Shown: positions 23,350 to 35,640, counted from the stretch's first letter. The stretch is 64,000 nucleotides of DNA from Plectrocnemia conspersa (GCA_009617715.1 VTFK01000165.1:372001-436000); one strand, 5' to 3'. Made by a program: numbers and translations. Notes: a model not told the origin generated them from the sequence alone.

Positions 23350-26300
23350 TTAGAATTCCAAAACGATTTGTGATTTGGGTCATACTACAAATTGTGATAT
23401 TTAAATAAATACTTTGTTATTAAAACAACAAAATTTGAGCACAAAAAGTGACTTACAAAAAGTAAGACAATTTAAAATTCAGATTTAGTTCCTGAGTGAA
23501 ATAAAATTATAATAATATTTTATTTACATACACATAAAATAATATTTTTTTTTGTGATAATTTATTTTATTAAATTATAACTTTTTATAAGAATTGCGTA
23601 TTATTTTTTAATAAATAATACAGCCATGTATTGTAATAAAAAAACAGTGCTGCTGATAAGAAAAATTTAAAATATATTTTGACCAACCCAAAACGAAAGA
23701 ATGAATTTTGCAACTGTAATAAATCTTTAAATGTCACGGTTGTAAGCTTTTGGTTAAGTTCTGATTTCATAATAGTAATAAAATAATTATGTATCGAAAA
23801 CAGCGAAAGTGATAATAAACATTATTGGCAATTGTGTATATTTTACGATTTAAAGATTGACAATAGAGTGAATAAAATCTGTTGAGGATTAAAACGATAG
23901 TTTAATGCCACATATTTATGGTAGTCCGACAAATTAACAAATTGTGTAATTTTCTTTAAATTCACTATTACAAGAGCATTTTTTTCATTCCCTGTAGGTC
24001 CGATCGGAGAGGTCACGAGGTCGTTATGATACATTTATAAAAAAACAGGTTCTTTGCTCAAGTAAATGCTTCTCTTTTTCGAGTTTCTCACATGGTTTCG
24101 CAGTGACCGCATTTTTAAACCAAAATGAAAAGCGAAACCGGTTCAACAATCACAAGAATGATCCGACGTAATTATTCATACAGTTTTTATGCTTTATACA
24201 TATCAAACTGCAACAGTCTAGATACTAGAGCAGTAACATAAACATTTAATATTCAGATCAATGCACTAACAAATCTTATTTCAAAACATACGACGGTTTA
24301 AATGCATTCCAATTTTATGTAACAAAAAATAGATCGTGATTTTACAAAAAATATATAATAGGAACGACTCGTACGAATTAATGGCTAATTTTGATTCAAG
24401 ATTGGCAACAATTGCATTTTATATAACGATCTATACTTTTACTATAATTTTTGCATTATGTCGATATTAATAAAGTCATAAATCTTATCGTTCGTAATTT
24501 ACAGATTATCGAAATAATACATCAGCAATGGGATCCATTAGTTAATACCTTTCACGAACGTTCGTTTATCTTGAATATAAAAAAAAAAACTTAATTTTCT
24601 CACGTTGGTTCGAAAGTGTGCATAATTTATAGTATAATATATTATGTGCAAATACACACAAATAAATTCTGAAGAGTCATTACTATTTATTTATGACACA
24701 ATCGTGTTACAATTCAAAGACAATTTAACACAATTTGCATGCAAAAAGCATAATGAATAAATCTAGTATTGTACAATAAAGATTTTTATACTATGAATCT
24801 TATTTATATTTATATTTAAATATAATAAATATACTATAAAACAGTTTTTTTTTTGTAATAAAATTTTATTGCTTAGGTTTGCCGCTTAAACGCGTTTATC
24901 TCTTTTGAATTAATATCAATTTTAAAGAGATTTATCGGTTAATACATATTTTTTACATAATATAAACCGCATTACATTTGCATTTGAAAGCAATTATTCC
25001 AATCAATCGTTAGAAATTGATATATGTTATTTAAATCACAAAAAAAATATAACATTCGCCATTTTTTTCAATCACTTAAACTCGATTTGAAAGTTCGCAA
25101 GATTCACCAAAAGCCAACCCCGAACTCCTGAACCCATTCATTATTTTTTTTCAACGAGAGAAAGTTTACTTTTTTATACATGTACAAAAATATTCGCGAT
25201 GACCACCGGTATTTTCAATTGCGTCAACGAGTGACTTTCTACAGTTATTATTTCAATAATCAAAAATTCCAAGAGGTCACGGATGTGCAAAAAAATCGAG
25301 ACCCACGAATCTAAATATAACGATTGACTATAGAAAGCAAACGAGGATTCTATCAAATTTTTTTCGCCCACTAAAGCAGACTTTGTGTAATTAGATAATT
25401 GATTTATCCGATGTTCATATTTATTCGTACGTGATTCAATGTTAATGTTTTTTTTTTGATTAAGCAGTCAATTTAGTAATCATGTTTTTTAGTCCTATTT
25501 GGTTTTGTAACAAGTAAATTCTACTATGATCATAAATAATTTTTAAAATAGGTAAAAAATGTGCTTAATATTTTAAATGTTTTATGTATAATTGCTTAAT
25601 ATTTTTCAAGTTTTTGCTTTAATAATTTATTGCAAATATGTTTATTAGACATTAAAATATCTATAGTTTGTAATGCAAAATTAAAAAGTAATAACAAAAA
25701 TAAGTATTAAGATGCATTTTTCTTATGGTTAGTAAAATATATTAGTCTTAGTTTAAAATTATTCACTTAGGTAAAGTCAAATATATAAACAGATTAATTG
25801 ATTAGCTTTTTGATAATTTCCTTAGAATTGGAATGACAAACTATTTCAATATTAAAAAAGTGTTTACAACTTCAAACTATGTTTATCAATATAAAGTTTT
25901 TAAAAATAAGTTTTAAAGGAATTTGCGATTAATTTAATATTTAATAACAATATTATAGTATAATAATAAGCCTAATTATTATATAATATCCTTCATTCCA
26001 TTCCACTAGTTTTTCGATTCTTAGTCGATAACACCATTGCCCTTTTGGCACGAACCAGCTTTCTAGCCAGTTCTACGTTTCATCATCATCATTATTATAT
26101 GTATTTTACAAATATCTTCGGAAAGTGAGCAGAAAAGATAAAAAAAATAGTAGTAGCAATATCTAGGGTATGCTAAAACAGATATCAACTTGGCTATCTA
26201 CCGCAAATATGTTTTTATTAACTTTTCCTTTATAAATAATTAACCTAAAAATCAAGACTAAGATAATAATTTTAAGACACTGAAAATGTCGTATATTAAG

Positions 26301-26580
26301 GTAATAACTTAGGCTAGGTACTTAATATTATAAATAAATATTGTATCAAGGTTGACCTGGTTCAAAAATCGCTTATTTTTTATCGAAAAAAAGAACGTAC
26401 ATCTATGGACCCCATTTAGAGATTTTACTAATCATATTTATAAAACAATTTTGGTCTTTTATGCAATGATATTTTTTCAACTTCATGGATTATTTTAGAT
26501 TAGAGTAGTTCAATGAAAATAATTTCTAATTTCTACCACTCCTTCACGGTTTTTTCCCGTTAACTTTTCATGTTATAATT
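23350..26580. other. Long AT-rich stretch, no gene seen
   Basis: Two small mixed patches, 23990-24180 and 25090-25380, are less AT-rich (for example AAAGCGAAACCGGTTC near 24131). They may be regulatory but I see no specific signal. No coding frame, RNA or repeat pair. Confidence 0.45.
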
Positions 26581-26589
26581 TATTTTGTT

Positions 26590-26860
26590 GGGTTTAATAA
26601 TTAAAACACTCTATTGATCATAATTGGAGAGATTAACTTATGCTGTTAAAATATAACAAGGGCCAGTTTGGCTAATGATATAGCGTCTTACTGTTAGAAT
26701 GGGACACCACCGTGTGAAACATATTACAAGCTCAAATGATAAAGTATTCGCTATCATTTAAAAAGAATTTAAATTACGTCGCATTGAAAAAATATATCGC
26801 GCGCAGCCGATTCTAATCTACTTTAGCGGTAAACTATTTTAATTTTATAATTCATCCAAA
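26590..26860. other. Mixed-composition island
   Basis: Bounded by AT-rich DNA, with AGGGCCAGTTTGGCTAATGATA, GGGACACCACCGTGTG and CGCGCGCAGCCG. It has no open frame of interest. Possible conserved non-coding element. Confidence 0.25.
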
Positions 26861-28579
26861 AGGAGCGGACAGATAAATCTCTTAAAAAAATTAAAGTTTT
26901 ATTTGTTTTGTTCTTTTTAAACGTATTTTTTACGACGCTGTATGTTTATTTACGGCAGTTTAAAACAAAATTGCAAATTAGTTTGTCTAAGAAACTTAGC
27001 TGAAATATTCATTAAAGTTATTTTTATCAGAATTTATTTTTTTATAAATTTTAAATAGCTGCAATTTTAAAATAAATAATATAGAGCAAACTTTACGAGA
27101 TATTTACAATATCTATTTTTAAATAAGTTTTATGACGAAATCATAAATTATAAAAAAATAAAATTTCACATAATTATAAAAAAACAGTAAAAAAATTACA
27201 AAATTATATTTTTATTTTCTATATCTACTTTTTTAGCAAAGTAATTATTTTTATTTTTTTTACAAAAGCCGCTATTCTGCTACAAAGTATGTTTTAAAAG
27301 AAATTTATCTAAAAGCTTCTGTCTATAACTAAGTATATCTTACACTATAAGTTTTGAGATATTATTTTTATGTTTATTGCGTTTGATAATGAGTTTTATA
27401 CAAAGATTTTTATTGTCTAAAACATTTCTTTAGTCGGTCCGCTAAAATATTAAAATTTAATAATAGTAATTTGTATTAATTTATGGTTGAGCTTTACATG
27501 TTTTACAAAAGGTGAAAAGTTTCACACTGTCCGAACAGGGGTACGGCTGGACCCCAACAATTTAATTTTTTTAAATAAAAAAAAATGGCAAAACTTTTTA
27601 TTTGTATAATATATATATTTAAAAATTTTAATTCAAGACGACATCTACAAATTGTTATAAAATAATTTATAATCAGGGACTGTAAGAAATTATGTATTGT
27701 CATGAAAAAAAAATTGCAAACCTTACCTAAAATATACTATGTATATGTATATAATTCATATTTTAATTAAAGTTATTAGACTCATGTTACCAATATTCTA
27801 AACACTATATAAGACTGTCTGATAAAACGCAATTGTTGAGTTAACCTTTCAAATATTAAAAGATTTATTTAATAATAATATTAGAAGCACATATTTTAAA
27901 TATCTGTCACTTCTATTCATATCTGACTTTTGTTTTTTGCCTTGGAACACGCTCGGGCACTTCAATCTCACACATTGCTTTAATTCTATTTTTTATTTAT
28001 TGATTAAAAATAGAATATATGTATATATATTTTATAACTAGTACCATAACATAATAGTACATAATTATATAAAAAAAATATTTTATTAAAATATATTTTA
28101 TTCAAATATATATTCACTCAAAATATTTTTTTATTAGCCCAAATATTTTTTGGATTGCTTGTATATTTACATATGTAATAAAAACTATATTTTAATGTTA
28201 TTAATAATATATTTATTAGCAAAATAAAATGGACGATCTAAAAATATATAAAACACACTAGTACATGTATAAACTTCAGCAATTAAAAAATACTATGTAA
28301 TTTTCAATTAAATTCATGCAATAAACATGAATATGTGTGTAAATTATTTACTTTCATTTTCAGAGCGCATTGTTCTTACAAGTTTTTACAAAATGTGTCT
28401 TTGTTAATTTATAAATTAACTTATATATATATATATACTAGTAAAAAGTACATAACTTAGAAAATAAATTATAATAACACTATATTCTTACTCTTTATCT
28501 TTCAATCAAAAAATATTTTTTTGTGTATAAAACAATTATCCCACTTGTATCATTTTGTAAGATTGTGTTTCTATAGCAT
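26861..28579. other. AT-rich, one odd GC-containing patch
   Basis: Mostly low-complexity AT-rich DNA. A short block at 27520-27560 (GTCCGAACAGGGGTACGGCTGG) stands out in composition without an identifiable function. Confidence 0.45.
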
Positions 28580-28830
28580 TTTTTATCTGTTCAACCGATC
28601 AATCGTTTCCGTGTACGCCTAATGCAAGAACGTATCTAAATTCGAGTGTCCCAGAAGGGTTGAAAGTATACCCACAATTTTGCAAAGTAAACCCACCCGT
28701 CAACCGGAAGTAAAGTGAGGGTGGTTGTTTAGCGCCGTCTGTTTTGCTTTTAACTCGTTTTAACGGAAAACCTCCGAGGACAATGTTGTCACATGCGCTA
28801 TAAGCCAACCAAACCATTTCACCATTGAGC
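28580..28830. other. Mixed-composition island
   Basis: About 250 bases including AACCCACCCGTCAACCGG and GTGAGGGTGGTTG. A 72-codon minus frame spans it but no domain is visible. Could be regulatory or a decayed element. Confidence 0.25.
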
Positions 28831-29389
28831 TAACTAGATTGATAAATCTAATGCCTACACATTTTTGTATATCTTGAATGAATGCACTATTAATTGGAGC
28901 TGTGTGGCAATGTAATAAGTAAATTAGGTAATTATACTGATACATTATAAATACCTACAGGCCTGGTATAGATATACTTTTCTTCTACCTCGTCGTTTCC
29001 TTACTGATTTAGAATCACAGCTTGGTCTTATTGTGTGATATTTTTATCCAATTATGTGGTTATATTTGGAATTCTTTTGTGAGTCCATCTTAAAAAAAAT
29101 ATTTTAATATAATATTTTGTTTTTAATCATTGGCTTAAGAAATTTATTTTATTGATTAAAACTATTAGCAACATTAAGAGATACCTAAAATAATTCTTTA
29201 GTATTATTTTAAAAATATATCTATCGAAATAATATTATAATATTATTAAAAATATATTTTTTAATATAATATTTATAAACACTTCTAATTAAACCAATCT
29301 ATCGGTCTGTGATCAAGATTTTTTATATCCAAATATTGTTTTAGTATAATGTACAAAGAAAGTGAAAATGTTTACTTACTATATTCACT

Positions 29390-29660
29390 GGATTAAAGAT
29401 CGGCAAAGTCAGTGGGTGGTCATAAAGCTCCCTGAGAAAATAGCTTTTCCCTCATCCCCTCGACGCCGCCCTAGCTGTTTTCAACGTATGCCTCTCATCA
29501 CGGTAACTCATTTTGTCAGAACATTAGCCGGGTAAGTAGCCGAAGATGCTGTGTTCTCTTTTACAACTTGTAACACTTCTTCGGAACCCACCTGTACACT
29601 CCCGGTGCCACAGCGAGAAAGCTTTGGTGAGAAAAAAAGCTCTCCAGACGCGTGCGTGCT
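29390..29660. promoter_or_regulatory. GC-richer island with exact Gli/Ci site
   Basis: TGGGTGGTC at 29413-29421 is the exact Gli/Cubitus interruptus consensus, followed directly by ATAAAGC. The island then runs through CGACGCCGCCCTAGC and GTTCTCTTTTACAACTTG to CACTCCCGGTGCCACAGCG without a convincing open frame. Enhancer of a Hedgehog-responsive developmental gene is one reading; a single 9-mer can also be chance. Confidence 0.35.
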
Positions 29661-30130
29661 TTTGATATAAAACATTCGTATGTGTGCGTAATTTTTGGAT
29701 CATATTTTATATATTTTTCTGGGATATTTATTTTGGTAAAAATATTAAAATCAAACGATTCAAGTCATAGCTTATTAGGTTCAAGGTTTTTTCTAAATTT
29801 TATTTTACGTATTTATAAATGTCCCTTTAATACCAATAAAACGGTTATATTGTCGCTATATTAATAACGTAATAAAATATTTTTTTACAGTGTTTATCCA
29901 GTTTAAGAATACGTTTTTTTCTTAAACGTTCGAGACCTGCTAATATTTATATTATATAAATATTTTTAGTTTTTGCTTTTGAGACTATCCAATGCTTTTA
30001 ACTGCTTGATGGTCGATGGACCCTTCGAATGAAATCATAAAACATTTATTTAAATATTAAATTTAATAGAATAAATTTATGATCCAATACATTTTTTTCA
30101 CTTCAGCGTTACAACCGAATTGTTAAGGTC

Positions 30131-30315
30131 TCCGCGCTGATTAACATAAAAGGTCAACAATGCGCGACCAAATATTGCATGATTCGCCCTTCCAAGAGTT
30201 TAACAGGTTGGGCTATAAGATATTGCCTCATTCACCATACTCACAAGACATCTCACCTGTAGATTATCTCCTGCTGAAGGATTTTAACATGTTCTTATTG
30301 GGCAAGGTCTTTAAG
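30131..30315 (+). pseudogene. Mariner-family transposase remnant
   Basis: Three pieces of a Tc1/mariner transposase core appear in order with frame breaks. TCC-GCG-CTG at 30131 gives Ser-Ala-Leu-Ile-Asn-Ile-Lys-Gly; 30156-30179 gives Asn-Asn-Ala-Arg-Pro-Asn-Ile-Ala, the usual catalytic Asp-Asn-Ala-Arg-Pro-His block with the Asp changed to Asn; and 30193-30315 gives a 41-residue frame containing LGYKILPHSPYSQDISPVDY, where Pro-x-Asp-Tyr holds the last catalytic Asp. About six codons are missing between the first two pieces and the third is in another frame. Nothing upstream of the core and no terminal inverted repeats are recognisable, so this is an old, inactive fragment. Confidence 0.75.
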
Positions 30316-30599
30316 TAAATTTCGATATCTTATCGACTTCAGAACTATGAAGATTTACACTATTGAATGAAATGAATTAATTTCTAAAAAAATATTGAAT
30401 CTAACAGTGCCTATTAAAATATCATATTTTAAAATCAAACTAATTTTTTATGGACATAGACTGTTTGAATATTTTCTACCCAATATGAATAGATGCTGCT
30501 CACAAGCCACGAGTATTCTGTACATTATTAATAATAAATACACCGTTGTGTTGTTATTTATCTTGTTGACGTCCATTGTAGCCAGTTGGCCCTTATGTA

Positions 30600-30900
30600 T
30601 GTAAATTGTTCCTTAAAACGCGGTCCTGTCTGCGCTCGGCTCGTCGCCATTACCCGAGCTCTTAAAGCACCTTAACACATTTTAAACAAAACTTGTTGAG
30701 AATGATGCTCAGGTGTGTCCGCGTCCATGAAGTGAGAGGATATTTATGAGCAGAGCTCCCACAATTTCGGACCATTTTTAGACGCGTACCCTCTGCTCGT
30801 AATTACCCGTTAGGGGGGCTTCAGCCCAATTTTTACACGCTTTAATAATTCAACGGCGGATGCGAAAAGTGCCTAGAGATTGCGTTAGCGAAAAACTTTA
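30600..30900. promoter_or_regulatory. GC-richer island, probable non-coding regulatory block
   Basis: Contains ATTTATGAGC, CTCGTAATTACCCG and ATTCAACGGCGG, i.e. homeodomain-type cores set in GC-rich DNA, and no open frame of note. It directly follows a mariner remnant but differs from it in composition. Confidence 0.35.
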
Positions 30901-31307
30901 CTTTTGAAAATTTACCTTTGATATATTTCTAAAATAAAACAAAATTAAGTTTTTTTCCACTTTCAATTACAACAACTGTATTTTTAAAATACATTTATTT
31001 ATTTAAATTTAATGTGCCAGTGCTTGAAAGAACGTTGCTTTAATAAAACTATGTTCTAGTTTGCAAGCAGATGACACGTATTATTAACTTAACTTAAAAT
31101 CAACTATTGTATTGATAACAAGTTACACCTTGAATTTAATTAACATAGAAAATGATTACGAACATTTTCAGAGAATTGAAATATGAATCATTAGAGAAAG
31201 TATATTGATATTTATCATTGGTACCTATGAGTTTTTAAGATGAGTGTTACATTATAACGCATACAACATAATTGTTAAGAAAGCCACAGACAATCCTATA
31301 AAAATAG

Positions 31308-31643
31308 TATTTAATATGCACTTTGAAGGACAGCGAATGCAAATCTTACAATCTAAAAATTACAACAGAGCAATATTGTTTGCATACGTTTGTTAAGGTA
31401 ATACTCGACAATTACGGTAAATCACAAGACGGTTACAAGCTTTTGCTTTCACACATAACCAATTACGTGAACGCGTCCATAAAATCAAACCAATCTATAA
31501 ATTTGTCGATTGAACAACGTTCGCAAGAAACAGAGGAGGCGTATATTCAATGGAATCAAGATACTTTCACTTGGGCTTTGAATCATAATTTTGAAACATC
31601 ACATTGTTTCGATCTAGTTCTGAGATGCGGAATTCGAGTGTAG
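31308..31643 (+). CDS. Unrecognised 111-codon open frame lacking an ATG
   Basis: An open frame runs from after TAG 31305-31307 to TAG 31641-31643. It has no ATG in frame, so it could only be an internal or last exon, or a decayed fragment. Its composition is hydrophilic and protein-like (Trp in IQWNQDTFTWALNHNFE, three Cys), unlike the low-complexity frames elsewhere. I see no domain and no strong acceptor upstream. It may be chance; by composition such a length is expected about once in a window of this size. Confidence 0.15.
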   Translation, partial: YLICTLKDSECKSYNLKITTEQYCLHTFVKVILDNYGKSQDGYKLLLSHITNYVNASIKSNQSINLSIEQRSQETEEAYIQWNQDTFTWALNHNFETSHCFDLVLRCGIRV

Positions 31644-32149
31644 CTCATTTTTTCTTGTCACGATTGCTTATTAAGAGTGTATCGAGCGTTTTGTTCGTTG
31701 ATAGCTGTTTTGATTTTTAAATTTGTCAATATCTGGACTGACCACATTAGAGACACATAGGAATGTAATGCATAGCTTAAAATTCTAAAAATTGATTTTG
31801 TATTGCTTAACTAAAATATGCTACGTGGTAATAAATTGGTTTAAAATGATACACATCAATTTTTTATTCAAAAATACTTTGTAATAAGTGATTGTATTTT
31901 TTCTTCATTAATTTTATCTTAACATCACTATAAATTTACTCTTGTAAACTGGAAAAAAGTTGTATGCCAGCAAGTTGTACCTTGTTGTATAATATTTATT
32001 TTCTTACATTATTATTTTTATATTGAACATTTATAAAAATATATAACGAATAACCGAATACTCCATTTTGATTAAAAAAGTCAGAAAAGTTCTTAAAATA
32101 CCATATTATTCGTTCTTGTATGTAGCTAAGCATTTCTTTAAACTTCCGA

Positions 32150-32425
32150 AAACTAACGTCCAAACTAGCCAACTCGCCTATGGCTGTCGCCATCCAGATC
32201 CTAAATACGGAGACATTGCACATTGATCTGTTTAATGTCAGCTACACATTTTATTTTATTTTATTATTTAATGGTTTTTTGTTTTGTTAATTTCTTACTT
32301 ACGTATTATTACATTTTTTATACATTCTATTTTATTATTATTTTATTTTATTTGTGCATTCAATGAATTATTTTTATCATTGCGGCACAATGGGTTAACA
32401 TGTCAAGTCTTAATTGCCTTAATTT
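32150..32425 (+). repeat. Dispersed repeat, copy 1 (possible LINE 3' end)
   Basis: ACTCGCCTATGGCTGTCGCC and following CATCCAGATCCTAAATACG match 35415-35455 (CTGTGGCTGTCGCCATCCAACTCCAAAATACG) with few changes. After about 150 AT-rich bases both copies share ATTATTTTTRTC and GGTTA..ATGTCA. One frame reads Gly-Cys-Arg-His-Pro-x-Pro-Lys-Tyr then stops soon after, in both copies. A short conserved coding tail plus AT-rich 3' region is what the 3' end of a non-LTR retrotransposon looks like, but the clade is not identified. Confidence 0.55.
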
Positions 32426-32443
32426 AATTTAAATAAATAAATT

Positions 32444-32515
32444 GGGTTGGAATAGCGTAGTCCGTAAGTACAAGACTGGTAACCCAAAGGCCACAGGGTC
32501 GAGCCTCGTCAGCAT
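32444..32515 (+). repeat. tRNA-derived SINE head
   Basis: TAGCGTAGTCCG at 32453-32464 matches a polymerase III A box and GGGTCGAGCCT at 32496-32506 a B box, at tRNA spacing. ACTGGTAACCC lies at the anticodon-loop position. The acceptor stem does not close and the T arm lacks a base, so it is not a working tRNA. It directly follows the dispersed repeat copy 1. Confidence 0.5.
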
Positions 32516-32519
32516 ACTT

Positions 32520-33840
32520 AAATTTTAAATATTATAAATATTATTTATGTTAGGTCACATTTTTTATTTATTATAATATTGAACATTTTAAGCTTTAAAA
32601 AATTATTTTTAGCAAATTTCAAGTTCCATTTTTAATTTTAATTTTATTTTATGATAAAACATTTAATCTAATAAATAAGTAAAACAAAAATTATTTTGAT
32701 TTTTTCAGTAACGAAAGTTAGTTTTTTAGTATATAAAAATAATATAAACCATGTATCCTATTAAATTTAGATATTGTGATAGGACTATATTTTTTAATGT
32801 TAGTTTCATTGTTAATTTTAGCGATATTTATATTTAACTATTAGGAGTTACGTAATATTTGGACATTGAAAAAAATCTGAAAGATTTAAATTTTTTTAGA
32901 TTGTGTTTTTAAATATTTTAACAAAATTTATAGATTTTCGTTTACTCAAAAAATATATAAATATAATTTAAATTTATTTTTTTATATTTTAATAAACTAT
33001 GTATACTTTATTTTATAAATATACTGAAAATTGATTTGTAACTACTTCTTATAATTAAGTTTTTTTTTAATAAAAAAAATGTTTTTAAATTATAAAAAAC
33101 ATCGAATTTGATCAAATAAGTAAATTTCAACCTCGTTGTTTAATTTCTGTAGAAAAAAATTTAATTATTTAACCATATTTTTCAACGATTTTTATACAAA
33201 AAACAAATATCACTTAAATAAAAATCTATTACTTTAATATAATATCTGAAAAAATCTATTGTATATACATTTATCTTACTATCTATTATTAATTAATTTA
33301 GCTGAAAATACAATTTTATATATATTTATTTTACAATATATTTATGGAATTTTTTTAGTAAAAAGGTTCATTTTTTTTATTATCATATAATCAAAAACGA
33401 TTAAAATTAGTGATTTACTATTGAAAATAATTTTACAATTAAAGTTTAAAACATAAAAAACTAATAGATATCTTTATCTTATTACTTACAATATTTTTTA
33501 TATAAGCATTAAAAAATATCTAACAAACTAACTATAACAAAAAACTAAAAAATATACTTTTTATAATATTATATAAAACAATATAATACATTCTATAAAA
33601 TAATATTAAAGAATTATTTATTTAAGCGAAGTTAATACTAATAGCTTAAAATTCATAAATTTAACATATAGTTTAAAACTTAGCCTTACTTTAATACAAT
33701 CTACACCCTATTTGCGTTAACACAGTCAGTTAGAGAGCTATACATTTCATCATTATTCATAAATGAGAAAGAGATAGCAAGTTTGGGTTTTTCCTGTTTA
33801 TATTTCAAACAAACTTATAGAAATTTAAATCATTACCGTA
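32520..33840. other. Very AT-rich, no gene seen
   Basis: Low-complexity AT-rich sequence, nothing recognised. Confidence 0.6.
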
Positions 33841-33843
33841 TTA

Positions 33844-33870
33844 TTTTATATCCATATATTGGATATAAAA
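33844..33870. repeat. Perfect 11-bp inverted repeat, 5-base loop
   Basis: TTTTATATCCA at 33844-33854 and TGGATATAAAA at 33860-33870 are exact reverse complements around TATAT. The AT-rich context raises the chance rate, though the CC/GG pairs make it less trivial. Confidence 0.5.
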
Positions 33871-34447
33871 AAATTTAGATTGTCAACAGTACCCTTTGAT
33901 AGTTTAAAGAAATGATTAGCGACAGCTTTTTGCGAGAACTCAGCGTATCGTACCCTAAGGATCTTAAAAAAAAGACGGATACAAATACGGATTAAAACTA
34001 AATATCCTGAAGAACGTTCTCAATTTTTTTATTAAAAGGAAGTATTTTATTACTCAGAGAATTTAAAGCATTGATACTGATACAATAATGCGAACTAAAG
34101 TGGCATTAAATTTGAGCATATCGAAAGATTATTTGCAGACGTCTTCTGCGTGTAAAAAAACCTTTACTTGCTTTCAAAAGTGATTTCGAGATCTTTAGTA
34201 GAAGTTTCTCTAAACAAAACGTTCATACTGAGATCGTGGGAATATTTTTATGATAAATAAGATCCATATTATGACAAATTTCTGATACTTGATGATTCGG
34301 TTGATGAAAGCCTATATTCATGAACAATCTAAATCTCACTAGAGAGAAAGAGTTTGCAACAGTTAAAAATCATAATTAAATGTGTAACTGCCGTATTTAT
34401 ATTAATTATTAATAATGAGTAGAATAGTTGGGCCACGTTGGATCATT

Positions 34448-34494
34448 GACAGTTTGTAACCTAAGATTGAATTAATCTTAGGTTACAAACTGTC
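34448..34494. repeat. Perfect 21-bp hairpin, 5-base loop
   Basis: Bases 34448-34468 are the exact reverse complement of 34474-34494 with loop GAATT. The outer tetramers GATC (34441-34444) and GATC (34498-34501) are also complementary across three unpaired bases. It is a compact foldback; the perfect arms suggest recent formation, a young foldback element, or an assembly artefact. Confidence 0.8.
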
Positions 34495-34859
34495 TACGAT
34501 CGCTTAACTAACTCAATAGTAATCGAGTTTGATTATCTGATAAACTAAGGTCCGATTTTTTTTATCAATAATCTATGACAAACTTTTTTAAATTAGTTTA
34601 TACGACGCCTAATTACAATATATTTCCGCATCAAAATATTTCATCACTGTTTTGGTGAAAGACAAGAGGTTAATGACAGTGGAACGGGCGAAACTAAAAC
34701 CATGAATAAAACATATAAATAAATAAGAGTATTTCTCACTTAAAACCACGAGTGTTTACCAATCTTGCATCAGCGAAAAATTCAGAAATAAAAACTAGCG
34801 TTTCTGTTAAACTTTGGCACTCGTCATCGATTTTTATAATCGAATCACAGACATTCCGT

Positions 34860-35170
34860 TACCTGACAATTAATATGTCCACAATTGGATTCTAGCAGTG
34901 GGGTAAGAGTCGAAAGTTGCAAGGTATGCAAGCAGCGTAGTCACTGGCTGAAATTTCAGTATTTACCCATCGAATCCTCGCTAACTAGGTACGTGAGTCC
35001 GAGGCTTCTGTGTGTGTTTAAAACGGGGAATTATTTATGGTGCATTTAAGTACTTGTCTGCAAGTGGTGCCAGCTCCACGTGGCGGGAATAAATACATAT
35101 AAGATATCGATAACGCCCCAAACAGAATACATTATCGCGCCGGACTAGATGTGCCGAGACTCAGTAAGAT
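34860..35170. promoter_or_regulatory. GC-richer island with NK-2-like and TTTATGG cores
   Basis: GGGAATTATTTATGGTGC, then TTTAAGTACTTG and CTGCAAGTGGTG: TTAAGTACTTG and CAAGTGG are NK-2 family type cores and TTTATGG is an Abd-B/Caudal type core. CAGCTCCACGTGG carries an E-box CACGTG. There is no coding frame. Probable enhancer-like block. Confidence 0.35.
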
Positions 35171-35329
35171 GCCACAGCTCAAAACTACGACAGATATAAT
35201 ATTAAACACACATAGAAGACTAACTTAATATGTATAAATATATTGAAAATAAATGTGTCAATATGACCATTGATTTTACATATTATAGTGTTTTTTTAAA
35301 TATTTTATTTCTACTAAAAAGTTCTCGAT

Positions 35330-35640
35330 GAATCTCAGTTTAGGGTTCCGGATCATCTTCTATAATCATGATCGCGTCCTCTTTTGGTGTCTGTTAGAGC
35401 ATGGACATACGCACGACTCGCCTGTGGCTGTCGCCATCCAACTCCAAAATACGAGGAGCTCCTCTAATTCGTATCATTTAATTTTAATATTTTTTTATTG
35501 TTTCTCTTATACTTTGTAATTTTTTTTTATGTATTAAAATAATATTATTATGTATTATTTTTGTCCATCATGACGCATTCAGGTTACCTATTATGTCACA
35601 ATTGTACTAATTTAAATTTATTGTGTTACTCCACCCCGAG
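35330..35640 (+). repeat. Dispersed repeat, copy 2 (possible LINE 3' end)
   Basis: Contains the GGCTGTCGCCATCCA block shared with 32150-32425 and the shared tail ATTATTTTTGTCC, GGTTACC, ATGTCACAA. A 63-codon plus frame crosses it (His-Asp-Ser-Pro-Val-Ala-Val-Ala-Ile-Gln); another frame reads Cys-Gly-Cys-Arg-His-Pro-Thr-Pro-Lys-Tyr-Glu-Glu-Leu-Leu-stop. Which frame was used is unclear. Confidence 0.55.

Noticed and set aside
29482..29537. Second candidate start exon (ATG 29489, donor-like GGG|TAAG or CGG|GTAAGT)
   Set aside because: The donor lacks the consensus A at the second-last exon base, the start context is poor, and there is no leader-like sequence. Weaker than 40155.
32444..32515. 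Functional tRNA gene
   Set aside because: A and B boxes are present but the acceptor stem does not pair and the T loop is damaged.
34448..34494. Known insect microRNA
   Set aside because: The arms do not match any miRNA seed I recall, and the loop of five bases is too short for a normal precursor.
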